64,000 bases of DNA from Nocardioides alkalitolerans (GCA_038184435.1 CP116227.1:2447501-2511500); one strand, 5' to 3'. Numbered from the stretch's first letter, positions 41,170 through 51,208 are shown. The notes: generated by a model from the letters alone, not told the origin. Program-made: numbers and translations.

Positions 41170-41880
41170 ATGGAGCTCACCCGCGCCGACGGATCCCCCC
41201 TGCGCGTCCTCGTCGTCGACGACGAGGTCAACCTCGCCGAGCTGGTCGCGATGGCGCTGCGCTACGAGGGGTTCGAGACCCGGATGGCGCACGCGGGCGC
41301 CACGGCGGTCGCGGCCGCGAAGGAGTTCGGGCCGGACGTCGTCGTGCTCGACATGATGCTGCCGGACTTCGACGGCCTCGAGGTGCTGCGCCGGGTGCGC
41401 GTCGTCGACCCCCACGTGCCCGTGCTCTTCCTGACGGCCCGCGACGCGGTCGAGGACCGGGTGGCGGGCCTGACGGCCGGCGGGGACGACTACGTGACGA
41501 AGCCGTTCTCGCTCGAGGAGGTCGTCGCCCGTCTGCGCGCGCTGCTGCGCCGGGCGGGGGCGCGCGCGGCCGAGCTGGAGAACGTGCTGGTCGTCGGCGA
41601 CCTCACGCTCGACGAGGACAGCCACGAGGTGCGGCGCGACGGCACCGAGATCGCCCTGACCGCCACGGAGTTCGAGCTGCTGCGCTTCCTCATGCGCAAC
41701 CCGCGCCGGGTGCTGAGCAAGGCGCAGATCCTCGACCGGGTGTGGAACTACGACTTCGGCGGCCAGGCCAACGTCGTCGAGCTCTACATCTCCTACCTGC
41801 GCAAGAAGATCGACGCCGGGCGCGCGCCGATGATCCACACCATGCGCGGCGCCGGCTACGTGCTGAAGCCGGCGGACTGA
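41170..41880 (+). CDS. OmpR/PhoB-family response regulator
   Basis: 236 residues. Receiver domain with acidic pocket D17-D18, phosphoacceptor D61 (VVVLDMML), and the conserved Lys in VTKPFS. The C-terminal winged-helix DNA-binding domain includes VWNYDFGGQANVVELYISYLRKKID. The kinase gene follows after 4 bp. Target genes are unknown; the divergent small membrane protein is a candidate. Confidence 0.94.
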   Translation: MELTRADGSPLRVLVVDDEVNLAELVAMALRYEGFETRMAHAGATAVAAAKEFGPDVVVLDMMLPDFDGLEVLRRVRVVDPHVPVLFLTARDAVEDRVAGLTAGGDDYVTKPFSLEEVVARLRALLRRAGARAAELENVLVVGDLTLDEDSHEVRRDGTEIALTATEFELLRFLMRNPRRVLSKAQILDRVWNYDFGGQANVVELYISYLRKKIDAGRAPMIHTMRGAGYVLKPAD

Positions 41881-41884
41881 CCCC

Positions 41885-43414
41885 GTGCGGTCCCCGGCCC
41901 CCGTGCGGCGTCGCTTCGCGACCCTGACCTCGCGGCTCGTGCTCGCCACGGTGCTGCTCACCACGCTGCTGGCCCTCGCCATCGGCGCGGCGACCACGCT
42001 GGCGATGCGGGCCAACCTCACCGACCGGCTCGACGACGAGGTCACCTCGATCCTGCCGCGGGCCGGCGGCGGCAGCTTCCGGCCACCGGAGGGCGACCGG
42101 CCGCAGGAGTCCACGGGGGGATCCGCGGGGGGCGGCTGCGACCGCTTCGTGCCCGGCAACCAGGGCCCCGGCACGCTCCTCGCGGTGCTGCCGGACGGCA
42201 GCGCGACGGCCGACGGCGCCCGCGGCGGGGTGCTGACCGAGCAGGTGTGCGGCGAGCGGGCGGTGGCGACGGCAGCGCTCGAGCAGCTCGCCGACGTGCC
42301 GGCGGACGGCTCCGTCCACGCGGTCGACCTCGTCGCCCTCGGCTCCTACCGCGTGGTCGCGACGCGCGGGGACGACGGCACCGTGGTGGTCGCCGGCCTC
42401 CCCACCGACGCGGTCGACGACGCCGTGCGCTCGCTCGTCGGCTACGAGCTCCTCATCGGGCTCGCCGCGGTGCTCCTGGCGGGTGCGGCCGCGACCCTCG
42501 TCGTACGCCGCCAGCTGCGCCCCCTCCGCGACGTCGCCGCCACCGCCCACGAGGTCGCCACGCTGCCGCTCGCCGAGGGCGAGGTCGACCTCGCCGGCCG
42601 GGTGCCCGCGCACCTGCGCGACGCGCGCACCGAGGTGGGCCAGGTGGGCGCCGCCCTCGACACGCTGCTCGCCCACGTCGACGCCGCCATGACCGCGCGG
42701 CACCGCAGCGAGCAGCAGGTGCGGCAGTTCGTGGCGGACGCCTCCCACGAGCTGCGCACGCCGCTGGCGACGATCGTGGGGTACGCCGAGCTGGCGCGCC
42801 GACGGCCCGACGACGCCGACGCCGCCCGCACGGCGCTGGCGAAGGTGGAGGGCGAGTCGGGCCGCATGCGGCGGCTCGTCGAGGACCTCCTCATGCTGGC
42901 GCGCCTCGACGCCGGACGTCCGCTCGGCCACGAGCCCGTCGACGTCACGATGCTGCTCCTCGAGGCGGTCGAGGACGCCCGCGTGCTGGCCCCGGCCCAC
43001 CGGTGGCGTCTCGACCTGCCCGACGAGGCCGTCGAGGTGACGGGCGACGCGCACGGCCTCCACCAGGTGGTGACCAACCTGCTGTCCAACGCCCGGCGCT
43101 ACACGCCCGACGGCACCACGGTGACGGTCGCCGCGGTCCTCCAGGCCGACCGCGTCGCGCTGCGCGTGCACGACGACGGCCCCGGGTTCCCGCCGGACCT
43201 GGCAGCCTCGGCGTTCGACCGGTTCGTGCGCGGCGACACGGCCCGGGTGCGCGGGAGCGCGGACGACCCCGGTCGCGGCCCCGACGGCGGCGCCGCCGGC
43301 GGTTCCGGGCTCGGGCTCGCCCTGGTCCGCGCCATCGTCGAGGCGCACGGCGGGACGGTCGGCCTCGCCAGCCGCCCGGGTGACACGACGGTCGAGGTCG
43401 TGCTGCCGCGCTGA
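41885..43414 (+). CDS. Sensor histidine kinase
   Basis: 509 residues. N-terminal membrane helix (LVLATVLLTTLLALAIGAATTLAM), an extracytoplasmic sensor part of about 130 residues, a second helix (LLIGLAAVLLAGAAATLVV), HAMP, HisKA with phosphorylated H288 (DASHELRTPLATI), and HATPase_c with N-box NLLSNARRYTPDG, G1 DDGPGFP and G2 GLGLALVRAIVEAHGG. Starts with GTG 4 bp after the regulator stop. Confidence 0.94.
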   Translation: MRSPAPVRRRFATLTSRLVLATVLLTTLLALAIGAATTLAMRANLTDRLDDEVTSILPRAGGGSFRPPEGDRPQESTGGSAGGGCDRFVPGNQGPGTLLAVLPDGSATADGARGGVLTEQVCGERAVATAALEQLADVPADGSVHAVDLVALGSYRVVATRGDDGTVVVAGLPTDAVDDAVRSLVGYELLIGLAAVLLAGAAATLVVRRQLRPLRDVAATAHEVATLPLAEGEVDLAGRVPAHLRDARTEVGQVGAALDTLLAHVDAAMTARHRSEQQVRQFVADASHELRTPLATIVGYAELARRRPDDADAARTALAKVEGESGRMRRLVEDLLMLARLDAGRPLGHEPVDVTMLLLEAVEDARVLAPAHRWRLDLPDEAVEVTGDAHGLHQVVTNLLSNARRYTPDGTTVTVAAVLQADRVALRVHDDGPGFPPDLAASAFDRFVRGDTARVRGSADDPGRGPDGGAAGGSGLGLALVRAIVEAHGGTVGLASRPGDTTVEVVLPR

Positions 43415-43541
43415 GCGCCCGGCTTGACTTCACGCGTCGTCCTGCGACGGTGGAGGTGGCGCTCCGGCGCAGAGACGCTAGGGTGAGCGCCGGTCCGATT
43501 GTCCGACAATCCGGACCTGCCGCAACCAGAGGAGGCGACGC

Positions 43542-44795
43542 ATGACCAGCACGATCGACGAGGGCCGCACCACCGCCGACGGCAACGGCGTGCCGCGCAG
43601 CCAGGCGTTCTTCCAGCAGGCACAGGAGCGCACGGCGCACAACTACCACCCGCTCCCCGTGGTGGTGTCCCACGCCGAGGGCGCCTGGATGACCGACGTC
43701 GACGGCACGCGCTTCCTCGACATGCTGGCCGGCTACTCCGCCCTCAACTTCGGTCACGGTCACCCCGAGCTGCTCGCCACCGCCCACGCCCAGCTCGACC
43801 AGCTGACGCTGACCAGCCGCGCCTTCGTGCACGACCGCTTCGGCGAGTTCTGCGCCGCGCTCGGCGACCTGTGCAGCAAGGAGCTCGTGCTCCCCATGAA
43901 CACGGGCGCCGAGGCTGTCGAGACCGCCATCAAGGTGAGCCGCAAGTGGGGCTACGACGTCAAGGGCGTCGAGGTCGACCGCGCCGAGATCATCGTCGCG
44001 ACCGGCAACTTCCACGGCCGCACCACCACGGTCGTCGGCTTCTCCGACGACCCCGACGCGCGGGACGGCTTCGGCCCGTTCTCGCCGGGCTTCACCAGCG
44101 TGCCGTACGGCGACGCCGCGGCCCTCGAGGCCGCCATCACGCCCAACACGGTGGCGGTGCTGATCGAGCCCATCCAGGGCGAGGGCGGCGTGGTAATCCC
44201 GCCGGCGGGCTACCTGCGCGACGTCCGCGAGATCACCACGCGGCACAACGTGCTCTTCGCCGCCGACGAGATCCAGGCCGGGCTGGGCCGCACGGGCCGC
44301 ACCTTCGCGTGCGACCACGAGGACGTCGTGCCCGACCTCTACGTGCTGGGCAAGGCCCTCGGCGGCGGCATCGTGCCGGTCTCGGCCGTCGTGGCCGACC
44401 GCGCGGTGCTCGGCGTGCTGCACCCGGGCCAGCACGGCTCGACCTTCGGCGGCAACGCCCTGGCCTGCGCGGTCGGCACCAAGGTCGTCGAGATGCTGGC
44501 GAGCGGGGAGCCGCAGGAGCGCTCGCAGCGCCTCGGGCTCGTGCTGCGCGAGCGGCTCGAGGCCCTCGTCGGCCGCGGCGTGCTCGCCGTACGGGTACGC
44601 GGCCTCTGGGCGGGCGTCGACATCGACCCGACCGTGGGCACGGGCCGCGCGGTCTGCGAGGCGCTGCTCGCCCGCGGCGTGCTGGCCAAGGACACCCACG
44701 GCTCGACCATCCGCCTCGCGCCGCCGCTGGTGGTCTCCGAGGAGGACCTGCACTGGGGCCTCGACCAGCTCGAGGCGGTCGTCACCGGGGGCTGA
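43542..44795 (+). CDS. rocD: Ornithine--oxo-acid aminotransferase
   Basis: 417 residues, class III PLP aminotransferase. It converts ornithine and 2-oxoglutarate to glutamate-5-semialdehyde and glutamate. PLP-binding lysine is K271 in YVLGKALGGG; also EPIQGEGGVVIPP, FAADEIQAGLGRTGR, and GSTFGGNALACAVG. NTGAEAVETAIK matches ornithine aminotransferases. AGAGGAGG lies 7 nt before the ATG. The next gene, convergent, is an aldehyde dehydrogenase, but that one belongs to its own operon. Confidence 0.92.
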   Translation: MTSTIDEGRTTADGNGVPRSQAFFQQAQERTAHNYHPLPVVVSHAEGAWMTDVDGTRFLDMLAGYSALNFGHGHPELLATAHAQLDQLTLTSRAFVHDRFGEFCAALGDLCSKELVLPMNTGAEAVETAIKVSRKWGYDVKGVEVDRAEIIVATGNFHGRTTTVVGFSDDPDARDGFGPFSPGFTSVPYGDAAALEAAITPNTVAVLIEPIQGEGGVVIPPAGYLRDVREITTRHNVLFAADEIQAGLGRTGRTFACDHEDVVPDLYVLGKALGGGIVPVSAVVADRAVLGVLHPGQHGSTFGGNALACAVGTKVVEMLASGEPQERSQRLGLVLRERLEALVGRGVLAVRVRGLWAGVDIDPTVGTGRAVCEALLARGVLAKDTHGSTIRLAPPLVVSEEDLHWGLDQLEAVVTGG

Positions 44796-44840
44796 TGCCC
44801 CGGCGACGACCGCCTCGGCGGTCGAGCGATCAGCGGGCGG

Positions 44841-46325
44841 TCAGCCCAGCTTCACGTTGACCTGCTTGATCTGCGTGAACGACTCCATCGCGCCCTCGAT
44901 GGAGAACTCGCGCCCGATGCCCGACGACTTGTAGCCGCCGTAGCTCTGGCCGACCATCTGGCCGCCGCCCTGGTTGACCTGGACCCACCCGGACTCGATC
45001 CGGTGGGCCGTGTCGAGGGCGGCGGTCAGGTCCTGGGACCAGACGTACGCCGCGAGCCCGTAGTGCGAGTCGTTGGCCATGCGCACGACCTCGTCGCGGT
45101 CGGACCACGGGATGGCCACGAGCACGGGGCCGAAGATCTCCTCCTGCGCGATGCGCCAGTCGTTGGAGACCGCCGAGAAGATGGTCGGGCCCTGGTAGAA
45201 GCCGTCGAGGCCGTCCGGCACCTGCTCGGAGCGGTCGAGCGGCACCTCGACGCCGGCCTGCGAACGGCCGTCCGCGATGTAGGACTTGATCTGGTCGAAC
45301 TGCTTCTGGTTGATGATCGCGCCCATGTCGGTCGCCTCGTCCAGCGGGTCGCCGACGACGAGCCGGTCGACCTGGGAGACCAGCTCGGCGAGGAACTCGT
45401 CGTACACGTCGCGGTGCACGAAGAGCCGCGAACCGGCGGTGCACGACTGGCCCTGGCGGGTGAAGCGCATCGCGGTGAGCACGCCCGTCGCCGTGGTGGC
45501 GAGGCGGTCGCCCGCGACCGCGTCGGGGAACACGATGTTGGGGCTCTTGCCGCCCAGCTCGAGCGAGACGTGCGCCAGCCGCTCCCCCGCCGCGGACGCG
45601 ACGTGGTGACCGACCCGGCTCGACCCCGTGAACGAGACCTTGTCGACGCCGCGGTGCTGCACGAGCGCCTCACCGACCTCCGCGCCGTACCCGGTGAGCA
45701 CGTTGAGCACGCCGTCGGGCAGGTACGGCGCGACGAGCTCCGCCATCCGGATGATGGTGAGCGGCGCGTCCTCCGCGGCCTTGAGCACGATCGTGTTGCC
45801 CGCCGCCAGCGCCGCCGGCACCTTCATGGCCGCGATCATGAGCGGGGAGTTCCACGGCAGGATGCCCGCGACGACGCCGAGCGGCTCCCGACGCGTGTAC
45901 TGCAGCTGGTCGTCGCCGGCCGGCAGCGTGACGCCCTTGAACTCGCCCGCGACGCCACCGAAGTAGCGGAACAGCGCCACGAGCGTCTGCGACTCCGGAC
46001 GCGCCTGGGGACGCAGCGCGTTGCCGGTGTCGATCGCGGTGAGCTGGGCCAGCTCCTCGGCCGCGGCCTCGAGCGCGTCGGCCGCCTTGAGCAGCGCGAG
46101 CTGACGGTCCTTGAAGTGGGTGGCGCGCCACGCGGGGAAGGCGGCACGAGCAGCGCGTACGGCGCGGTCGGCGTCCTCCTCGCGGGCCCGGGGCGTCCGG
46201 CCGAGCGAGAGTCCGCGGCGGCCGGGCGAGGTGACGTCGATCCACTCGCCGGCGGCGGCCGCGACGCGCTCGCCGCCGATGAGCATCAGGTGGTCGCCGG
46301 AGGGCGTCTCGATGGTCTGGGTCAT
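44841..46325 (-). CDS. NAD(P)-dependent aldehyde dehydrogenase
   Basis: 494 residues. ALDH superfamily: GILPWNSPLM, SFTGSSRVG cofactor loop, general-base Glu in LELGGKSPNIV, catalytic Cys in RQGQSCTAGSRLF, and C-terminal GYKSSGIGREFSIEG. Resembles betaine/4-aminobutyraldehyde-type ALDHs, but substrate specificity cannot be fixed. ATG at 46325 is chosen since AGGAG lies 5 nt upstream; a GTG two codons earlier would overlap that site. In an operon with an MHS transporter and a hydroxyacid dehydrogenase. Confidence 0.9.
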   Translation of the reverse strand: MTQTIETPSGDHLMLIGGERVAAAAGEWIDVTSPGRRGLSLGRTPRAREEDADRAVRAARAAFPAWRATHFKDRQLALLKAADALEAAAEELAQLTAIDTGNALRPQARPESQTLVALFRYFGGVAGEFKGVTLPAGDDQLQYTRREPLGVVAGILPWNSPLMIAAMKVPAALAAGNTIVLKAAEDAPLTIIRMAELVAPYLPDGVLNVLTGYGAEVGEALVQHRGVDKVSFTGSSRVGHHVASAAGERLAHVSLELGGKSPNIVFPDAVAGDRLATTATGVLTAMRFTRQGQSCTAGSRLFVHRDVYDEFLAELVSQVDRLVVGDPLDEATDMGAIINQKQFDQIKSYIADGRSQAGVEVPLDRSEQVPDGLDGFYQGPTIFSAVSNDWRIAQEEIFGPVLVAIPWSDRDEVVRMANDSHYGLAAYVWSQDLTAALDTAHRIESGWVQVNQGGGQMVGQSYGGYKSSGIGREFSIEGAMESFTQIKQVNVKLG

Positions 46326-46365
46326 CTTCACTCCTGGATCGTTCGGGATCGGTGGTCGGGAGCGC

Positions 46366-47721
46366 TCAGCGCGCGTCGTACTCGTCGTCGAGGGCGGTGA
46401 GCGAGGTGCCCTTCGTCTCCTGCGCGAAGGCGAGCGCGACGAGGCTGACGAGCGCGGCAGCGGCGAGGTAGATCGCGATCGGCGTGGTGCTGTCGTACTT
46501 GTCGAGCAGCGCGACGGCGATGATCGGCGCCATCGAGCCCGCGACGATCGCGGTCACCTGGTAGCCGAGCGACACCCCGGCGTACCGCATGCGGGTCGGG
46601 AACATCTCCGACATCAGCGAGGGCTGGGGGGCGTACATGAGGCCCTGGATGGCGAGGCCGCCGACGATGGCCACGACGACGAGCAGGTCGTTGGCGGTGT
46701 CCATCATCGGGAAGGCCCAGAAGCCCCACGTGGCGGTGCCGAGCACGCCGACGAGGTAGACGGGGCGGCGGCCGTAGATGTCGGAGAGCAGGCCGACGGT
46801 CGGCACCACGAAGACGTGGGAGAGGTGGCCGACGAGCAGGAGCAGCAGGACGTGCTGGACGTCGAACCCGATGTGGTCCTGGCGCAGGTACGAGATCGTG
46901 AACGTGACGACCATGTAGTACATGATGTTCTCGCAGAAGCGCAGGCCCATGGCCACGACGACCTGCTTCGGGCGGTACTTGATCGCGTCGAGCACGGTCG
47001 AGCGGGTCGCCTTCTCGGCCTCCTCCTTCTCGAGCGCGGCCTTGAAGATCGGCGCGTCCTCGACCTTGGTGCGCACGTACCAGCCGACGAGCACGATGAT
47101 CGCGGAGGCGAAGAACGCGATGCGCCAGCCCCAGCTGAGGAAGGCCTCCTCGCTCAGCGCCGCCGACAGGCCGAGCATCACGAGCGTGGCGATGAGGTTG
47201 CCGACCGGCACGCCGGCCTGCGGGTAGCTGGCCCAGTAGCCGCGACGGTTGTCCGGCGCGTGCTCCGCGACGAGGAGCACGGCGCCGCCCCACTCGCCGC
47301 CGACGGCGAAGCCCTGCACGAAGCGGAGCAGCACGAGGAGGACGGCCGCGCCGTACCCGATCTGGGCGTGGGTCGGCAGCGCACCCATGAGGAAGGTGGA
47401 GACGCCGACCAGCACCAGGGAGAGCTGCAGCAGGCGCTTGCGGCCGAACTTGTCGCCGTAGTGACCGAAGACGAGGCCGCCGATCGGGCGGGCGATGAAG
47501 CCGACCGCGTAGGTGCCGAGGGCGGCGATCGTGCCGACCGTCGGGTCGCTCTCGGGGAAGAAGAGGGCGGGGAAGACGAGGATGGCCGCGGTCGCGTAGA
47601 CGAAGAACTCGTACCACTCGACGATCGTGCCGGCCATGGAGGCGGCGACGACCTTGCGGAGGTTGGAGCGACCGGCCGGGGGGACGCTCCGGGCGCTGGT
47701 GGGGGTGGTGCTGGTGGTCAC
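46366..47721 (-). CDS. MFS transporter, metabolite:H+ symporter (MHS) family
   Basis: 451 residues, twelve predicted membrane helices. MHS-family signatures: EWYEFFVYATAAILVF near the N-terminus and GHYGDKFGRKR in the loop between helices 2 and 3. MHS proteins import organic acids such as dicarboxylates, shikimate or betaines. GTGA overlap with the upstream dehydrogenase gene, so it probably imports the substrate of the operon. Confidence 0.9.
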   Translation of the reverse strand: MTTSTTPTSARSVPPAGRSNLRKVVAASMAGTIVEWYEFFVYATAAILVFPALFFPESDPTVGTIAALGTYAVGFIARPIGGLVFGHYGDKFGRKRLLQLSLVLVGVSTFLMGALPTHAQIGYGAAVLLVLLRFVQGFAVGGEWGGAVLLVAEHAPDNRRGYWASYPQAGVPVGNLIATLVMLGLSAALSEEAFLSWGWRIAFFASAIIVLVGWYVRTKVEDAPIFKAALEKEEAEKATRSTVLDAIKYRPKQVVVAMGLRFCENIMYYMVVTFTISYLRQDHIGFDVQHVLLLLLVGHLSHVFVVPTVGLLSDIYGRRPVYLVGVLGTATWGFWAFPMMDTANDLLVVVAIVGGLAIQGLMYAPQPSLMSEMFPTRMRYAGVSLGYQVTAIVAGSMAPIIAVALLDKYDSTTPIAIYLAAAALVSLVALAFAQETKGTSLTALDDEYDAR

Positions 47722-48662
47722 GCGGTGGTCTCCTGGCTGAGGGTGCGGGCGACGGCCTCGTCGCGCGCCGGTGAGGTGAGCTCGCCGTCGACGAGCTTGA
47801 CGAGGACGGAGCAGTCGCGGTCGGCGAGGCCGAGCTCGACGAGCTGGTCCATCCGGTCACGGACGGCGGTGGCGAACGGGAGGGCGGTGGAGGTGGACTC
47901 CCCCGCCGCGAGGGCGAGCTCGAGGTCCTTGCGCAGCAGCGCGGTGGCGAACCCGCCCGTGAAGTCACGGTTGACGGCGGCGGTCTCGACGACGCCGGCC
48001 ACCGGGTACCAGGTGCGCAGGGCCCAGCTGTCGCCGGAGGACACCTGCGCGAGCTCCCAGAAGGTGGTCGCGTCGAGGCCGAGGCGCTCCGCGAGCACCG
48101 CGCCCTCCGCCGTCGCGGCGAGGGTGATGCCGAGCATCATGTTGTTGGTCAGCTTGGCGGCCTGGCCGTTGCCGGGCCCGCCGGTGTGGAAGATCCGGCC
48201 GGCCATCACCTCGATGACGGGGCGCACCTCCTCGAGCACGGCCGCGTCGCCGCCGACCATGAAGGTGAGCGTGCCGGCGGCCGCACCCGAGATGCCGCCG
48301 GAGACCGGGGCGTCGAGGAAGCGGAACCCGGCGGCGGAGACCGACGCGTGGAGGGAGCGCGCGGCGTCGATGTCGATGGTGGACGAGTCGATGACGACCG
48401 CGCCCGGCTCGGCGTGCGCGAGCACGCCGTCGGGGCCGTCGAGGACGGCGGTGACGATGCCGTGGTTGGGGAGCATCGTGACGACGACGTCGGCCCCGGC
48501 GACCGTCGCGGCCACCGTGTCCTCGACCGTGACGCCCTGCGCCGCGGCGGCCTCACGCGCCGCCTCTGCGAGGTCGTAGCCGTGGACCTCGTGGCCCGCG
48601 GCGACGAGCCGCCCGCTCATGGGGGCGCCCATGTTGCCCAGTCCGATCCAGCCGATGCGCAT
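47718..48662 (-). CDS. 3-hydroxyisobutyrate dehydrogenase-family oxidoreductase
   Basis: 314 residues. N-terminal Rossmann motif GWIGLGNMGAPMSGRL, substrate motif DAPVSGGISGAAAGTL, catalytic Lys segment GNGQAAKLTNNMML, and the helical C-terminal domain of beta-hydroxyacid dehydrogenases. Members act on 3-hydroxyisobutyrate, tartronate semialdehyde or related acids. First gene of the minus-strand operon with the MHS transporter and aldehyde dehydrogenase: uptake, oxidation to semialdehyde, oxidation to acid is a coherent route. Confidence 0.9.
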   Translation of the reverse strand: MRIGWIGLGNMGAPMSGRLVAAGHEVHGYDLAEAAREAAAAQGVTVEDTVAATVAGADVVVTMLPNHGIVTAVLDGPDGVLAHAEPGAVVIDSSTIDIDAARSLHASVSAAGFRFLDAPVSGGISGAAAGTLTFMVGGDAAVLEEVRPVIEVMAGRIFHTGGPGNGQAAKLTNNMMLGITLAATAEGAVLAERLGLDATTFWELAQVSSGDSWALRTWYPVAGVVETAAVNRDFTGGFATALLRKDLELALAAGESTSTALPFATAVRDRMDQLVELGLADRDCSVLVKLVDGELTSPARDEAVARTLSQETTA

Positions 48663-48827
48663 GCCTGCTGCTTTCTACGAGGGAACGTGGAGGTGGGTCC
48701 GCGGCGTGACGGGCGTCGCGTGACGCGGACCACTCGACGATCCATGCTCGACCTTCGGTCAGGTGCGCGCAATGAGGGGTCGGGCGGGGTGCCTGTGCGG
48801 AAATGCACGGCCTCCCGCAGGCTCGAC

Positions 48828-48833
48828 TAGGGT
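48828..48833 (+). promoter_or_regulatory. Putative -10 (TAGGGT) of a leaderless lysR transcript
   Basis: TAGGGT ends 7 nt before the GTG at 48841; no Shine-Dalgarno. The divergent region (48663-48840) also holds a GTGC-N6-GCAC inverted repeat at about 48795-48808 that could be a LysR site. Confidence 0.45.
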
Positions 48834-48840
48834 CCGGAGC

Positions 48841-49734
48841 GTGCGCGCCGACGACCTCCTCATCCTGCTCGAGGTGGCGCGTGCGCGCTCGTTCGTGCAG
48901 GCCGGTGTGGCTCTCGGCATCGACCACACGACCGTCTCGCGACGCATCGGCAGCCTCGAGAAGGAGCTCGGCGACCGGGTGCTCGACCGGTCGCTCTCCG
49001 GCGTGCAGCTGACGGCGTTGGGGCGGGCGATCCTGCCGGCCGCCGAGCAGGTGGCGCGGGCCATGGACGCGGCGAGCCAGGCCGCGCGCCCGGACCGCGA
49101 CGTGGCCGGCCACGTGCGCATCGCCTCCACCGAGGCGTTCGCCGCCGTCTTCGTCGCGCCCGCCATGGCCCGCGTGCAGCGGACCCACCCCGGGGTGAGC
49201 CTCGACCTCGTCGCCGCCACCCGCCCGCTCGGCCAGGCCACGGGCGTCGACGTCGAGATCGGGGTGGGCACGCCGCCGTCCCGGGGCTTCGAGGTCACGC
49301 CGCTGACCGACTACCGCCTCTCGCTCTACGCGGCGCCGTCCTACCTCGAGCGCGCCGGCGAGGTGACCCCGGCGAACCTGGCCGAGCACCCGATCGTCTA
49401 CTACATCGACGCCCTCCAGCGCGTCGACGAGCTCGGGCTCACCGAGGCGGGCATCCCCGTCGACGCCGTGCGGCTCGGCTCCACGAGCGTGCTCGTGCAG
49501 CACGAGCTGACCGTCGCCGGCGGCGGCGTCGGCCTGCTCCCCGACTTCCTCGCCCGCTCGACGCCCGGCCTGGTGCGCCTGCTCCCCGACGAGGTGCGCA
49601 TGACGAAGACGTTCGTCGCGCTGCTGCCGCCGCGGGCCCTGCGACGCCCCGCGGCGATCGCGTTCATGTCGGCGCTCGTGCGGGAGATGGCGGAGCGGCG
49701 CGACGAGCTGGACGACGACCTGGCCGGTTCCTGA
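48841..49734 (+). CDS. LysR family transcriptional regulator
   Basis: 297 residues. Winged HTH at the N-terminus (SFVQAGVALGIDHTTVSRRIGSLEKEL, shown in part), then the substrate-binding domain (ASTEAFAAVFVAPAMARV...). The GTG at 48841 is chosen because the HTH begins immediately after it; 26 in-frame codons upstream cross the promoter. Divergent from the dehydrogenase/transporter/ALDH operon and upstream of a second MHS transporter, either of which could be its target. Confidence 0.88.
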   Translation: MRADDLLILLEVARARSFVQAGVALGIDHTTVSRRIGSLEKELGDRVLDRSLSGVQLTALGRAILPAAEQVARAMDAASQAARPDRDVAGHVRIASTEAFAAVFVAPAMARVQRTHPGVSLDLVAATRPLGQATGVDVEIGVGTPPSRGFEVTPLTDYRLSLYAAPSYLERAGEVTPANLAEHPIVYYIDALQRVDELGLTEAGIPVDAVRLGSTSVLVQHELTVAGGGVGLLPDFLARSTPGLVRLLPDEVRMTKTFVALLPPRALRRPAAIAFMSALVREMAERRDELDDDLAGS

Positions 49735-49821
49735 GTCGGGTCGCTGGGCGAGACCGGATTCTCGCTGCGCGAGACGTCGGGCGTAGCGTGCTCCGGTCCC
49801 CCTCCCCGGCCGGAAAGACCG

Positions 49822-51201
49822 ATGACCACCGCCCAGCAGTCCGCCACCCCGCCCACCCCCGAGCGCGCCTCCGACGTCACGTCCGAGCCCGCCAACCCGC
49901 GCTCGCGGGTGCTCGTCGCCAGCCTCGTCGGCACGACGATCGAGTTCTACGACTTCTACATCTACGCCACCGCGGCGGTGCTGGTCTTCCCGCACCTGTT
50001 CTTCCCGGCCGGCAACGACACGACGGCGCTGCTGGCGTCGTTCGCGGTGTTCGGCGCCGCGATGGTGGCCCGCCCGCTCGGCGCCGTCTTCTTCGGCCAC
50101 CTCGGCGACCGTCGCGGTCGCAAGGTGACCCTCGTGGCGTCGCTGCTCACGATGGGCATCGCGACCTTCGCGATCGGCCTGCTCCCGACGTACGCGCTCG
50201 TCGGCTGGCTCGCCCCGCTGCTCCTCGTGCTCATGCGCCTCGCGCAGGGCTTCGCCATCGGCGGCGAGTGGAGCGGCGCGGCGCTGGTCGCCACCGAGAA
50301 CGCGCCGGAGGGCAAGCGCGCCTGGTACGGCACCTTCCCCCAGCTCGGCGCCCCCCTCGGGTTCATCCTCGCCAACGGCCTTTTCCTCGCCATCGCCGCG
50401 GCCATGCCGTCCGACGACCCCTCGACGCCCTCCGACATGTTCCTGTCGTGGGGCTGGCGGATCCCGTTCCTGTTCTCGGCGGTCATGGTGCTCGTGGGCC
50501 TCTACGTGCGCCTGCGGCTCGTCGAGAGCGCCGCGTTCCAGCGGGCCGTCGACAAGGGCACCGTCACGCGCCTGCCGCTGGGCGAGGTCGTCCGCACCCA
50601 CGGCCGTGAGCTCGTGCTCGGCACGTTCCACATGCTCGCGACCTACGTGCTCTTCTACCTGATGACGACGTTCTCGCTGAGCTACGGCCGCGCCGCGACC
50701 GACGCCGAGGTGCCCGGCCTGGGCTACACCTACAACGGCTTCGTGCTCATGATGATCGTCGGAGTGGTGTTCTTCGGGATCTTCACCATGGTCTCCGGCC
50801 CCGTGGCGGACCGCTTCGGACGCCGCGCGCACCTGCTCGTCGTGACGACCGGCATCATCGTGTTCGGCCTCTGCTGGGTGCCGCTCCTCGAGGCCGGCGA
50901 CGTCGGCGTCATGGCCTGGCTCCTGCTCGGCTTCAGCCTCATGGGCCTCACCTTCGGCCCGATGGGCGCCCTGCTGCCGGAGCTCTTCGCGACCAACGTG
51001 CGCTACACCGGCTCGGGGTTGTCCTACAACGTCAGCTCGATCCTCGGCGCCGCCGTCGCCCCGTTCATCGCCGTGTGGCTGTGGGGCGCCGCCGATGGCA
51101 GCCCCTTCCTCGTCGGGGTCTACCTCTCCGCGATGGGGCTCATCACCCTGCTCGCCCTGGCCGTCGGCCGCGACACCCGGAACCTCGACATCGACCGCTG
51201 A
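49822..51201 (+). CDS. MFS transporter, MHS family, second copy
   Basis: 459 residues with twelve helices, FYDFYIYATAAVLVFPHLFFP, GHLGDRRGRK and GFAIGGEWSGAALVATENAPEGKR, all MHS-type. Paralogous to the transporter at 46366 but not its duplicate at the DNA level. GGAAAG precedes the ATG by 4 nt. Follows the lysR gene in the same direction after 87 bp. Substrate probably a small organic acid. Confidence 0.9.
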   Translation: MTTAQQSATPPTPERASDVTSEPANPRSRVLVASLVGTTIEFYDFYIYATAAVLVFPHLFFPAGNDTTALLASFAVFGAAMVARPLGAVFFGHLGDRRGRKVTLVASLLTMGIATFAIGLLPTYALVGWLAPLLLVLMRLAQGFAIGGEWSGAALVATENAPEGKRAWYGTFPQLGAPLGFILANGLFLAIAAAMPSDDPSTPSDMFLSWGWRIPFLFSAVMVLVGLYVRLRLVESAAFQRAVDKGTVTRLPLGEVVRTHGRELVLGTFHMLATYVLFYLMTTFSLSYGRAATDAEVPGLGYTYNGFVLMMIVGVVFFGIFTMVSGPVADRFGRRAHLLVVTTGIIVFGLCWVPLLEAGDVGVMAWLLLGFSLMGLTFGPMGALLPELFATNVRYTGSGLSYNVSSILGAAVAPFIAVWLWGAADGSPFLVGVYLSAMGLITLLALAVGRDTRNLDIDR

Positions 51202-51208
51202 GGTAGCC

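Noticed and set aside
36740..41356. A 1538-codon open frame on the plus strand
   Set aside because: Antisense to the whole hrpA gene with low-complexity composition and no recognisable domain.
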